A stretch of DNA of 64,000 nt, from positions 1 to 64,000 of the forward strand of contig NZ_FOBF01000010.1 of the NCBI RefSeq assembly GCF_900109355.1. The letters are read 5' to 3'. The translations under genes and the position numbers were made by a program. Below are positions 34,655 to 42,896 of this stretch, in pieces. Position 1 is the first letter of the stretch. The number at the start of each line of letters is the position of its first letter. The notes beneath the pieces were generated by a model. The model was given only the letters and a program-made list of their open reading frames with translations, did no database searches and was not told the DNA's origin. The stretch comes from Nonomuraea pusilla (GTDB lineage: Bacteria > Actinomycetota > Actinomycetes > Streptosporangiales > Streptosporangiaceae).

Positions 34655-35722
34655 TCAACTTCCAATCACATATGAGTGCTGCGCCTGCCACGACAGCCAG
34701 ACGGAGTCGCCCCGCTCCGCCGTCGCCGTCGCGTCGTGCGCGTTCTGCTCGAACACCGTGATCTCGGCCCCGTCGGGGAGTTTCACCGAATAGCTGTTGT
34801 ACGTCCCGAGGTAGACCATCTCCGAGACGGTCCCCCGCACCGAGCTGACCCCCGGCTCGGGCTCCCCGGTGCCGATCGTGATCTTCTCCGGTCGGACGGT
34901 GACGGTGACGTCGCCCTCGTGACCCGGCACCAGCACACGGCCGCCGCCGATCTTGAGCGTGCCGCCGTTCGCGGTGCCCTTCAGGAGATTGGAGGTGCCG
35001 ATGAACCCGGCGACGAACGCGGTCGCCGGACGTTCGTAGATCTCGCGCGGCGCGGCGAGCTGCTCGACCAGGCCGTCGTTCATGACGGCGATCCTGTCGC
35101 TCATCGTGAGCGCCTCGCTCTGGTCGTGCGTCACGTACACGAACGTGATGCCGACCTCCCGCTGGATGCGCTTGAGCTCGATCTGCATCGCCTGGCGCAG
35201 TTTCAGGTCGAGCGCGCCGAGCGGCTCGTCGAGCAGGAGCGCCCGCGGGCGGTTGACGAGGGCCCGCGCGAGCGCGACGCGCTGCTGCTGGCCGCCGGAC
35301 ATCTCACGGGGCCTGCGCTTCTCCCTGCCGACGAGGTCGACGATCTCCAGCATCTCGCCGACGCGCCGCTTGATCTCGTCCTGCGGCGTCTTCTTCTGCT
35401 TGAGCCCGAACGCCACGTTGTCCCACACGCTCATGTGCGGGAACAGCGCGTACGACTGGAAGACCATGTTGACGTCGCGCTTGTTCGGTGGCACGTCGGT
35501 GACGTCCTTGCCGTGCAGCCGGACCACGCCCCTGGAGGGCTCCTCGAAACCGGCGATCATCCGCATGGTCGTGGTCTTGCCGCACCCGGAGGGGCCGAGG
35601 AGGGAGAAGAACTCCCCCTCGGCGATCTCCAGCGTGACACCCTTGACCGCCTGGACGACCTCGCCGTGCGAGAGGTACTCCTTGACGACGTCCTCGAGTT
35701 CGATCGCATTCAGCTCGGTCAT
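34655..35722 (-). CDS. potA: Polyamine ABC transporter ATP-binding protein (PotA-like)
   Basis: This 355-residue ATPase has Walker A LLGPSGCGKTTTMRMIAGFE (about 41-60), Q-loop FQSYALFPHMSVWDNVAFGL near 88, signature MSGGQQQRVALARAL near 142, Walker B RALLLDEPLGALD near 162 and the switch His in YVTHDQSEALTMSDRIAVM. A C-terminal TOBE domain (about 270-350) suits the polyamine/CUT group. It lies 27 bp after the aldehyde dehydrogenase gene in the same operon. Confidence 0.93.
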   Translation of the reverse strand: MTELNAIELEDVVKEYLSHGEVVQAVKGVTLEIAEGEFFSLLGPSGCGKTTTMRMIAGFEEPSRGVVRLHGKDVTDVPPNKRDVNMVFQSYALFPHMSVWDNVAFGLKQKKTPQDEIKRRVGEMLEIVDLVGREKRRPREMSGGQQQRVALARALVNRPRALLLDEPLGALDLKLRQAMQIELKRIQREVGITFVYVTHDQSEALTMSDRIAVMNDGLVEQLAAPREIYERPATAFVAGFIGTSNLLKGTANGGTLKIGGGRVLVPGHEGDVTVTVRPEKITIGTGEPEPGVSSVRGTVSEMVYLGTYNSYSVKLPDGAEITVFEQNAHDATATAERGDSVWLSWQAQHSYVIGS

Positions 35723-35749
35723 ACCAGGAAATATCCCTACGTTTCCGTG

Positions 35750-37183
35750 CTATTCGCCGATGTAGTGCATGACGTGCTTGACCCTGGTGTAGTCGTGCAG
35801 ACCGAACACCGAAAGGTCCTTTCCATACCCCGAGTGCTTGAAGCCGCCGTGCGGCATCTCCGACACGAAAGGTATGTGGGTGTTCACCCAGACCACGCCG
35901 AAGTCGAGCCGGTTCGACATCCGCATCGCACGGCCGTGGTCGGACGTCCAGACCGAGCCGCTCAGGCCGTACCTGACGTCGTTGGCCTTGGCGAGGGCGT
36001 CCGCCTCGTCGGTGAACGTCTGGACGGTGATGACGGGGCCGAAGACCTCGTTCTGCACCATCTCGTCGTCCTGCCTGAGCCCGTCCACGACAGTGGGGGC
36101 GAAGAAGAAGCCCTTGTCGCCGACCCGCTGACCGCCGGTGACGACCTTGGCGTGCGCCGGGACCCTCTCGATGAAGCCCTGGACCCTGGCGAGCTGGCCG
36201 GCGTTGTTGAGCGGGCCGTACAGGGCGTCCTCGTTGGACAGGTCGCCGGTGACGGTCGCCGCGGCGGCCTCGGCGAGCGCGGCCACGAACTCGTCGTGCA
36301 CGCTCTCCTGCACCAGCACGCGGCAGGCGGCGGTGCAGTCCTGGCCCGCGTTGTACAGGCCGGCCATGGCGATGTTCTCGGCGGCCTTGCGCAGGTCCTT
36401 GACGTCCTCGAAGACGACGACCGGCGCCTTGCCGCCCAGCTCCAGGTGGACCCGCTTGAGGTCGTCGGCGGCGCTCCTCGCGACCGACATGCCCGCGCCG
36501 ACCGAGCCGGTGATCGCGACCATGGAGGCGGAGGGGTGGCCCACCACCAGCGCGCCCGTCTCGCGGTCGCCGGTGACGACGTTGAAGACGCCCGCGGGCA
36601 GCACCTCGCCGAGGATCTCGGCCAGCTTGAGCGTGGAGACCGGCGTGGTGTCGGACGGCTTGAGCACGATCGTGTTGCCCGCGGCCAGCGCGGGGGCGAT
36701 CTTCCAGACCGCCATCATCATCGGGTAGTTCCACGGCGTGACCTGGCCGACGACGCCGATCGGCTCGTGCCTGATGACACTGGTGTGCTCGGCGAGGAAC
36801 TCACCCGCGGTCGGGCCCTCCAGGGTGCGCGCGGCACCGGCGAAGAAGCGGAAGTGGTCGGCGGCGACCGGGGTCTCGTCCTCCGCCATGCGGGCGCGCG
36901 GCTTGCCGGTGTTGCGGCACTCCGCCTCGTTGATCTCGTCGGCCCGCGCCTCGATGGCGTCGGCGACCTTGAGCAGGAGGTTCGCCCGCTCGCCCGGGGT
37001 GGTCCTTCCCCACGACTCGAAGGCGGCAGCCGCGGCGGCGTAGGCGGCATCGACGTCGTCGGCGCCCGACACGGGAGCCTGGACGTAGGCTTCCCCGGTG
37101 CAGGGGTCGATGATGTCGGAGTACCGGCCGCTCTTGGCGTCCACGAACTCACCGTTGATGAAGTTCTGCAGACGGGTGGTCAA
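35750..37183 (-). CDS. Gamma-aminobutyraldehyde dehydrogenase-like NAD-dependent enzyme
   Basis: This 477-residue ALDH-superfamily enzyme is predicted to oxidise 4-aminobutyraldehyde from putrescine to GABA. NYPMMMAVWKIAPALAAGNT near 150 is the cofactor region, the general base lies in LELGGKAPVVVF near 248, and the nucleophile Cys in NAGQDCTAACRVLV near 285. KHSGYGKDLSVFGLHDYTRVKHVM closes the protein. It leads the polyamine operon, upstream of PotA, PotD, PotB, PotC and the FAD oxidase. The start at 37181-37183 has GAGGAGG upstream. Its promoter faces the divergent Lrp gene. Confidence 0.92.
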   Translation of the reverse strand: MTTRLQNFINGEFVDAKSGRYSDIIDPCTGEAYVQAPVSGADDVDAAYAAAAAAFESWGRTTPGERANLLLKVADAIEARADEINEAECRNTGKPRARMAEDETPVAADHFRFFAGAARTLEGPTAGEFLAEHTSVIRHEPIGVVGQVTPWNYPMMMAVWKIAPALAAGNTIVLKPSDTTPVSTLKLAEILGEVLPAGVFNVVTGDRETGALVVGHPSASMVAITGSVGAGMSVARSAADDLKRVHLELGGKAPVVVFEDVKDLRKAAENIAMAGLYNAGQDCTAACRVLVQESVHDEFVAALAEAAAATVTGDLSNEDALYGPLNNAGQLARVQGFIERVPAHAKVVTGGQRVGDKGFFFAPTVVDGLRQDDEMVQNEVFGPVITVQTFTDEADALAKANDVRYGLSGSVWTSDHGRAMRMSNRLDFGVVWVNTHIPFVSEMPHGGFKHSGYGKDLSVFGLHDYTRVKHVMHYIGE

Positions 37184-37250
37184 CGTTGACCTCCTCGTGA
37201 GGTGGCTGAGATGCCGCGACTCTGACAGAGTGAAGGCATCGAGACAAGGG

Positions 37251-37284
37251 ATTTCGTGGCGAATATATCAAATTGCTACGAAAT
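37251..37284. promoter_or_regulatory. Inverted repeat ATTTCGTGGC-N14-GCTACGAAAT in the polyamine divergent promoter
   Basis: Arms at 37251-37260 and 37275-37284 pair with one mismatch around an AT-rich 14-bp centre, in a 200-bp spacer between the polyamine operon and its Lrp-type regulator. TTGACA at 37288-37293 with CAGCAT 16 bp later may be the regulator's promoter. The arrangement suggests an autoregulated operator bound by the divergent Lrp protein. Confidence 0.55.
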
Positions 37285-37383
37285 CGCTTGACAGAGAGCC
37301 AAGAACTGACAGCATGTCGCACCAGGACGGCAATCCAGCGGGAACGCCCCTGTAACACCGCAGCGCTAGGAGGAATCCTCTCA

Positions 37384-37878
37384 ATGACGACGCCGCCCCG
37401 CGTACGCCGCAATCATGGTGACTCCTCGGCGCCCGTCGTACTCGACGAGCTGTCGAAACAGATCATCGAGCAACTCCAGTCGGACGGGCGTAAGCCGTAC
37501 GCGGCCATCGGAAAAGCGGTCGGCCTTTCCGAGGCGGCCGTGCGCCAGCGCGTCCAGCGCCTCCAAGAGGCGGGTGTCATGCAGATCGTGGCGGTCACCG
37601 ACCCCCTCACGCTCGGTTTCCCCCGCCAGGCGATGATCGGCGTCAACTGCGAGGGCGACCTCGACTCCGTGGCCGACGAGCTGGCCGCCATCGAGGAGAT
37701 CGACTACGTCGTGCTCACGGCGGGCTCGTTCGACGTCATCGTCGAGGTGGTCTGCGAGGGCGACGGGCACCTGCTGGAGATCCTCAGCAAGATCCGCGCC
37801 ATCCCCAACGTGCGGACCACGGAGTCGTTCGTCTATCTCAAGCTGCGCAAACAGACCTATTCCTGGGGCACACGCTAA
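37384..37878 (+). CDS. Lrp/AsnC-family regulator of the polyamine cluster
   Basis: This 164-residue protein has an N-terminal Lrp HTH (about 20-65: LDELSKQIIEQLQSDGRKPYAAIGKAVGLSEAAVRQRVQRL) and a C-terminal RAM domain (about 82-155) with VVLTAGSFDVIVEVVCEGDG. The ATG at 37384 has AGGAGG 12 bases upstream. Homologues divergent from PuuB/Pot/ALDH clusters are frequent in actinobacteria, so control of putrescine uptake and oxidation is a sound inference. Confidence 0.92.
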   Translation: MTTPPRVRRNHGDSSAPVVLDELSKQIIEQLQSDGRKPYAAIGKAVGLSEAAVRQRVQRLQEAGVMQIVAVTDPLTLGFPRQAMIGVNCEGDLDSVADELAAIEEIDYVVLTAGSFDVIVEVVCEGDGHLLEILSKIRAIPNVRTTESFVYLKLRKQTYSWGTR

Positions 37879-37906
37879 CCGCTGCCCGCGGGTGCTCCGA
37901 CCAGGC

Positions 37907-38545
37907 TCAGCCCAGCCGGGCCACGGCGCGCACGGGCGCGCCGTCGGCGCCCCTCAGCCGCAGCGGCATCAGCCACACCTCCACCGCCAGGCCCGCCGCC
38001 TGGGCCTCCACGAGCCGCCCGAGGTTCGCCAGGTTCTCCGCGATGACCGCGTGCGCGCCGCACAGCACGCGATGCGCGGGGAAGTCCTCCGCCGGGGTCG
38101 GGTCCACGCTCAGCGCGTCGACGCCCACCGTCCGCACCCCGCGCTCCACCAGCAGCGCCGCCGCCTCCTCCGTCAGGTACGGGTGCGCCTCGTACGCCGG
38201 GCTCCCCCAGTGGCGCGACCAGCCCGTCGCGACCAGCACGATGCCGCCCTCGACCGCCGCGAACGCCGCGGGCCCGATCGGGGCGCGCGGCCCGAGACCA
38301 CGCGCGTCCACCACCGTCGCCCGGCCCGCGAAACGCTCCAGCGGCAGCTCGTCCAGCCTCGGCAGCCGGTCGTCGACGTGGTATGGCGCGTCCACGTGCG
38401 TGCCCGACTGCGACCCCAGATGCAGGGCCAGCACGTTGACGCCGTCGCGGGCGACCGTGAGCGCCGGGCCGACCGAGACCTCCGGATCGCCCGGATAGAC
38501 GGGCATCCCGGTCTCGACCGGCACCGACAGGTCCACCAGCTCCAT
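37907..38545 (-). CDS. Cyclase-family metal-dependent hydrolase (kynurenine-formamidase-like)
   Basis: This 212-residue member of the cyclase family (PF04199) has the metal motif HLGSQSGTHVDAPYH near residues 43-57. A second His is in TGWSRHWGSPAYEAHPYL, and the conserved DALSVDPTPAEDFPAHRVLCG lies near 145. Family members hydrolyse formamides, isatin or ring amides. It is the last gene of an operon after a ureohydrolase and an NCS1 permease; its ATG overlaps the permease stop by one base. A guanidino or cyclic amide catabolite is the likely substrate type, but that is inference. Confidence 0.82.
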   Translation of the reverse strand: MELVDLSVPVETGMPVYPGDPEVSVGPALTVARDGVNVLALHLGSQSGTHVDAPYHVDDRLPRLDELPLERFAGRATVVDARGLGPRAPIGPAAFAAVEGGIVLVATGWSRHWGSPAYEAHPYLTEEAAALLVERGVRTVGVDALSVDPTPAEDFPAHRVLCGAHAVIAENLANLGRLVEAQAAGLAVEVWLMPLRLRGADGAPVRAVARLG

Positions 38546-40068
38546 CAGGCGGCCGGCTCCGCGACGGGCCGGGCCGCGTCCACGATCGGCAGCACCGGCG
38601 TGTCCGCGGCGCGCACCAGGCGCGGCCCCCGCGGGCCGTACACCTCGCGGGGCTCGGGGAAGGCGTTCAGGAGCACCAGGTAGAGCACCGCCGCGACGGC
38701 CAGGCCCAGCGGCAGCGACACGTCCACGCCGCCCGCCAGGCCGCCGAGCGGGCCGACGAACTGGCCGGGCAGGTTCACGAACATCAGCGCCACGCCCGCC
38801 GAGGCCAGCCAGGCGGTCATGCCGCGCCAGTTCCAGCCGTGCGTGAACCAGTAGCGGCCGCCGCGCTGGCGCCGGTTGAACACCTGGAGCGCGTCGGGGT
38901 CGTACCAGCCCCTGCGCGTCACGTAGCCGAGCACCATGATCACCATCCAGGGCGCGGTGCAGGTGATGATCAGTGTGGCGAACGTCGAGATGCTCTGCGT
39001 GAGATTGGCCGCGAAACGCCCGGCGAAGATGAAGAGGATCGACAGCGTGCCGATGAACACCGTCGCCTGCACCCGGGAGAAGCGCGGGAAGACGCTGGAG
39101 AAGTCGAGGCCGGTGCCGTACAGCGAGGTCGTGCCCGTGGACATGCCGCCGATCAGCGCGAGCAGGCAGACCGGCACGAAGTACCACGCGGGCGAGACCG
39201 CGAGCAGGCCGCCGACGTAGTTCGGCGCGGCCGGGTCCATGTACTGCGCCGCCTTGCCGGCGATGATCGACGCGGTGGCCAGGCCGAAGAAGAACGGCAG
39301 GATCGTGGCGATCTGCGACAGGAACGCCGCCGCCACCACCCGCGAACGCGGCGTGCTCGCCGGGATGTAGCGCGACCAGTCGCCGAGGAACGCGCCGAAC
39401 GACACCGGGTTCGACAGGACGATCAGCGCCGCGCCGATGAACGACGGCCAGAACAGCGGGTCGCCCGGCGCCAGCGTGCCCGCGTACGACGGGTCGAAGT
39501 CGCCCGCGAACGCGAACGCTCCCAGCACGAACAGCAGCGACGCCGCCGCCACCGCGATCTTGTTGACGAACAGCATGAAGCGGAAGCCGTACACGCAGAC
39601 CACGAGCACCAGCACCGCGAACAGCGCGTACGCCACGGCGTACGACAGGTCGGAGTCCGGCAGGCCCACCAGCCGGTGCGCGCCGCCCACCAGGGCGTCG
39701 CCCGACGACCACACCGAGATCGAGAAGAACGCGACGGCCGTCAGCAGCGACAGGAACGAGCCGACGACCCTGCCGTGCACGCCCAGGTGGGCGGAGGAGG
39801 AGACGGCGTTGTTGGTGCCGTTCAGCGGGCCGAACAGGGCCAGCGGGGCCAGGATCAGCGCGCCGGTGACCAGGCCGAGCACCGTCGCGGCGAGCCCCTG
39901 CCAGAACGACAGGCCGAACAGGATGGGGAACGCCCCGAGGACGCAGGTCGCGAACGTGTTCGCGCCGCCGAACGCGACGCGGAACAGGTCCAGCGGGCGG
40001 GCGGTGCGGTCGGCGTCGGGGATGCGCTCGACGCCGTAGGTCTCGATCTCGGTGATGCTGTCGCTCAT
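38545..40068 (-). CDS. NCS1-family nucleobase/amide permease
   Basis: This 507-residue transporter has about 12 helices and NCS1 hallmarks: GGANTFATCVLGAFPILFGLSFWQGLAATVLG (residues 34-65), GPLNGTNNAVSSSAHLGVHGR near 80, and SNPVSFGAFLGDWSRYIP near 219. Family members import cytosine, allantoin, hydantoins or purines. It lies between the ureohydrolase and cyclase genes with 4-bp and 1-bp overlaps, so it probably imports the substrate for these two enzymes. Confidence 0.88.
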   Translation of the reverse strand: MSDSITEIETYGVERIPDADRTARPLDLFRVAFGGANTFATCVLGAFPILFGLSFWQGLAATVLGLVTGALILAPLALFGPLNGTNNAVSSSAHLGVHGRVVGSFLSLLTAVAFFSISVWSSGDALVGGAHRLVGLPDSDLSYAVAYALFAVLVLVVCVYGFRFMLFVNKIAVAAASLLFVLGAFAFAGDFDPSYAGTLAPGDPLFWPSFIGAALIVLSNPVSFGAFLGDWSRYIPASTPRSRVVAAAFLSQIATILPFFFGLATASIIAGKAAQYMDPAAPNYVGGLLAVSPAWYFVPVCLLALIGGMSTGTTSLYGTGLDFSSVFPRFSRVQATVFIGTLSILFIFAGRFAANLTQSISTFATLIITCTAPWMVIMVLGYVTRRGWYDPDALQVFNRRQRGGRYWFTHGWNWRGMTAWLASAGVALMFVNLPGQFVGPLGGLAGGVDVSLPLGLAVAAVLYLVLLNAFPEPREVYGPRGPRLVRAADTPVLPIVDAARPVAEPAA

Positions 40069-41015
40069 GTCTTCTCCTGCATCGCCAGCAGGCTGACGAG
40101 GTCGTAGGCCACGTGGGAGGCGGCGATCGAGGTGATGTCGGCGTGGTCGTAGGCGGGGGACACCTCCACGACGTCGGCGCCCACCAGGTCGCAGCCGGCG
40201 AGGCCGCGCAGGATCTCCAGCAGCTCGCGGCTGGTCAGCCCGCCCGCCTCAGGGGTTCCCGTGCCGGGGGCGTGGGCGGGGTCGAGCACGTCGATGTCCA
40301 CCGACACGTACAGCGGGCGGTCGCCGACCCGCTGCCGCAGCGCGTCGATCACCTCGTCGAGGCCGCGCCGCAGCACGTCGGCCGCCGTCACGATGCCGAA
40401 CCCGAGCCGGCGGTCGTCGTCCAGGTCCTTCCTGCCGTACAGGGGGCCTCTGGTGCCGACGTGGCCGACCGCCTCGGTGTCGAGCAGGCCCTCCTCGACG
40501 GCCCGCCGGAACGGGGTGCCGTGCGTGTACTCGGCGCCGAAGTAGGTGTCCCAGGTGTCGAGGTGCGCGTCGAAGTGCAGCAGCGCCAGCGGCCCGTGCC
40601 TGCGCGCGGCGGCGCGCAGCAGCGGCAGCGCGATGGTGTGGTCGCCGCCGATGGTGACGAGCCTCGCGTCGATCGCGCCCGCCGCCTCCTCGATGCTCTC
40701 GATCGCCGCGCCGATGTCGAACGGGTTCGCCACGATGTCGCCGGCGTCGGCGACCTGCACCCGCTCGAACGGTGAGACGTCCAGCCCCGGGTGGTAGGGC
40801 CGCAGCAGCCGGGACGCCTCCCTGACCGCGGCGGGGCCGAACCTGGCGCCAGGACGGTACGACACCCCGGCGTCGAAGGGCACGCCCACGACCGCCACGT
40901 CGCACCGCTCGACCTGGTCGATGCGGGGCAGCCTGGCGAAGGTGGCGGGCCCGGCGAAGCGCGGGACCTTGCTGGAGTCGACGGGACCGATAGGCATGGC
41001 GTCAGTGTTCGTCAC
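40065..41015 (-). CDS. Ureohydrolase (agmatinase/guanidinobutyrase family)
   Basis: This Mn-dependent ureohydrolase of about 316 residues has the metal ligands in TIGGDHTIALPLLRAAA near 129, LLHFDAHLDTWDTYFGAEYTH near 148 and VSVDIDVLDPAHAPGTGTPEAGG near 237. GVPFDAGVSYRPGARFGPAAVREASR near 43 is typical of agmatinase-like enzymes. It would release urea from a guanidino compound. The GTG at 41013-41015 is chosen; ATG at 40995-40997 is an alternative. The partners (NCS1 permease, cyclase-family hydrolase, PucR regulator) are not those of classical arginine or agmatine pathways, so the substrate may differ from agmatine. Confidence 0.85.
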   Translation of the reverse strand: MTNTDAMPIGPVDSSKVPRFAGPATFARLPRIDQVERCDVAVVGVPFDAGVSYRPGARFGPAAVREASRLLRPYHPGLDVSPFERVQVADAGDIVANPFDIGAAIESIEEAAGAIDARLVTIGGDHTIALPLLRAAARRHGPLALLHFDAHLDTWDTYFGAEYTHGTPFRRAVEEGLLDTEAVGHVGTRGPLYGRKDLDDDRRLGFGIVTAADVLRRGLDEVIDALRQRVGDRPLYVSVDIDVLDPAHAPGTGTPEAGGLTSRELLEILRGLAGCDLVGADVVEVSPAYDHADITSIAASHVAYDLVSLLAMQEKT

Positions 41016-41066
41016 GCCTCTGACCTGCGGCAATTGTTGCTCCCCCAAAGTAATACGGTGTGTGTT

Positions 41067-42554
41067 GTGGCTGACCACAAGATGACGGTCGAGGACCTGC
41101 TCCGCTCCCCCGCGCTCCAGCTCCGCCTGCTCGCGGGCGAGGCCGGGCTGGGCCGCTCGGTGTCCTGGGCCCACGTGAGCGAGCTGGACGACCCCACGCC
41201 GTGGCTGCTCGGCGCCGAGGTGATCATGACGACCGGCATCGGGATCCCCCGCGGCGCCGCCCGCCAGCGGGCCTACCTGGAACGCCTCGACGACGCCGGC
41301 GTCTCCGCGCTCGCGCTGTCGGCCCAGCTCCACGTCCCGCCCCTCCACCGGGCCTTCTACGACGCGGCGGAGGAACGCGGCATGCCCGTGCTGGAGGTGC
41401 CGCTGGCGGTGCCGTTCATCGCCATCTCGCAGGAGGTGGCGGCGGCCCTGCGCGAGGACTCCAGCCACCGGCTGGCCGCCCAGCTCCAGGTCTTCGGCGC
41501 GCTGCGCTGGCTCGCCGCCGAGGACCTCGACACGGCGACGCTGTTCAAACGGCTGGAACGCCTCTCAGGGTACGACGTGTTCCTGTGCACGCCGCAGGGC
41601 CGCCCGCTGCTGCCCGGCGTGCCCGTGCCGGCCGCGGACGTGCTGGCCCACGTGCTGCCCGCCGGGCCCGACGCCCCGCCGACGATCCCCGGCGGGTTCG
41701 TCCTGCCGGTGTCGGCGCCGGGCGGGCCCGCCGGCCTCCTCGTCGCCTTCGAACGCGAGGGCGCAAGGCCCGCCGGTCTGGCCGTCGTCCAGCACATCGC
41801 CACCGTGGCCGCCCTGCAGGTCGCCATGGCCCGCCACGAACGCGAGACCCTGCGCCGCGAGGGCGCCGAGACGCTGGCCGAGCTGCTGCAGGACGTCCTC
41901 GACCCGGCCGTCGCCCGCCGCCGCCTGTCGAGGATGGGCCTGCCCATGGACGGCGACCTCGTGCTGCTCGTCGTCCGCGACGCGCCGGACGAGGCGCTGC
42001 GCCGCGCGCTCGGCGGCCAGCCGCACCTCATCCTGCGCCGGGGCGACGACCACTACCTGCTGGGGCCGCCCGCGCTGGCCGGGGCGGTCGCGGCGGGGCC
42101 CGTCGCCGACGTGCCGGGCGTCAGCGCCGGCGTCAGCCGCCCCTTCCCTCCGGGCGAGTCGCTGCGGGTGCCGCAGCGCGAGGCCGGCTGGGCCGCCACG
42201 CACGCCGCGGAGACCGGCAGGACGCTCGCCCATTACGGCGAGGACACCGCCGGCCGCTGGCTGCCCGACGACCCCGCCGTGCTCGGCGCCCTCGTGGAGC
42301 ACGTGCTCGGCGAGGTGCTCGCCTACGACCGGCGGCACGACTCGCACCTGCTCACCTCGGTGCGCACCTGGATGGAGCGCGACCGCCACATGGAGCAGGC
42401 GGCGGCCGCCCTGCACGTCCACCCCAACACCCTGGCCTACCGCCTGCGCCGCTTCGCCGCCCTGACCGGCCGCGACCTGACGTCGAGCGCCTCCTTCGCC
42501 GAGGTCTGGCTCGCCGTCCGCGCCGCCCGCCACCTCGGCCTCCACGGCCCCTGA
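41067..42554 (+). CDS. PucR-family transcriptional regulator
   Basis: This 495-residue regulator has an N-terminal PucR domain (about 5-125: TVEDLLRSPALQLRLLAGEAGLGRSVSWAHVSELDDPTPWL). A GGDEF-like middle region follows, then a C-terminal HTH (about 430-485) with MEQAAAALHVHPNTLAYRLRRF. PucR proteins control purine or amine catabolism. It is divergent from the ureohydrolase operon with about 50 bp between starts, so it probably regulates that operon. The GTG at 41067 is used; in-frame GTG codons lie just upstream. Confidence 0.9.
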   Translation: MADHKMTVEDLLRSPALQLRLLAGEAGLGRSVSWAHVSELDDPTPWLLGAEVIMTTGIGIPRGAARQRAYLERLDDAGVSALALSAQLHVPPLHRAFYDAAEERGMPVLEVPLAVPFIAISQEVAAALREDSSHRLAAQLQVFGALRWLAAEDLDTATLFKRLERLSGYDVFLCTPQGRPLLPGVPVPAADVLAHVLPAGPDAPPTIPGGFVLPVSAPGGPAGLLVAFEREGARPAGLAVVQHIATVAALQVAMARHERETLRREGAETLAELLQDVLDPAVARRRLSRMGLPMDGDLVLLVVRDAPDEALRRALGGQPHLILRRGDDHYLLGPPALAGAVAAGPVADVPGVSAGVSRPFPPGESLRVPQREAGWAATHAAETGRTLAHYGEDTAGRWLPDDPAVLGALVEHVLGEVLAYDRRHDSHLLTSVRTWMERDRHMEQAAAALHVHPNTLAYRLRRFAALTGRDLTSSASFAEVWLAVRAARHLGLHGP

Positions 42555-42570
42555 CCCGGGGCCGTCCCGG

Positions 42571-42895
42571 TCACGCGAAGAGCTCCTCGGCCGACTCCAC
42601 GACGATCGCCCGCTGCAGCCACGCGTCGAGGGTGGCCACGTCACCGCAGCTCAGGACCCGCTCACGCGCATCGTCGGACACGGGGATCCCCCGCATCGAC
42701 AGCAACTTCAACACGGATTCAGCCTCGCCCCTGACCTCGCCTTTGGCGATCAGACTGCGGGCGTACTCGCTCTGGTAGAGGTAGGTCTCGGTGGCCATGA
42801 GTCGACTCATTTCCTTCTGGGCCGGATCCGTGCCTGCGGTCGTCCTCCCCGCGCTGGACCTCCGCGATGACGCCCAGCTTGCCGCGGCCATCACC
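42571..42895 (-). pseudogene. Remnant of an Rpn/YadD-like putative nuclease or transposase-associated gene
   Basis: Two fragments of one kind of gene are fused. At 42840-42895 one minus frame reads KLGVIAEVQRGEDDRRHGS, matching the catalytic core segment (E-V-Q) of PD-(D/E)XK proteins of this family. At 42571-42798 another frame encodes the family's C terminus, from MATETYLYQSEYARSLIAKG to the end at ESAEELFA. The roughly 150 residues normally between them are gone and the frames differ, so the gene is a decayed remnant. It lies between the PucR gene and the GH38 gene and may mark an insertion boundary. Confidence 0.65.
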
Positions 42896-42896
42896 C

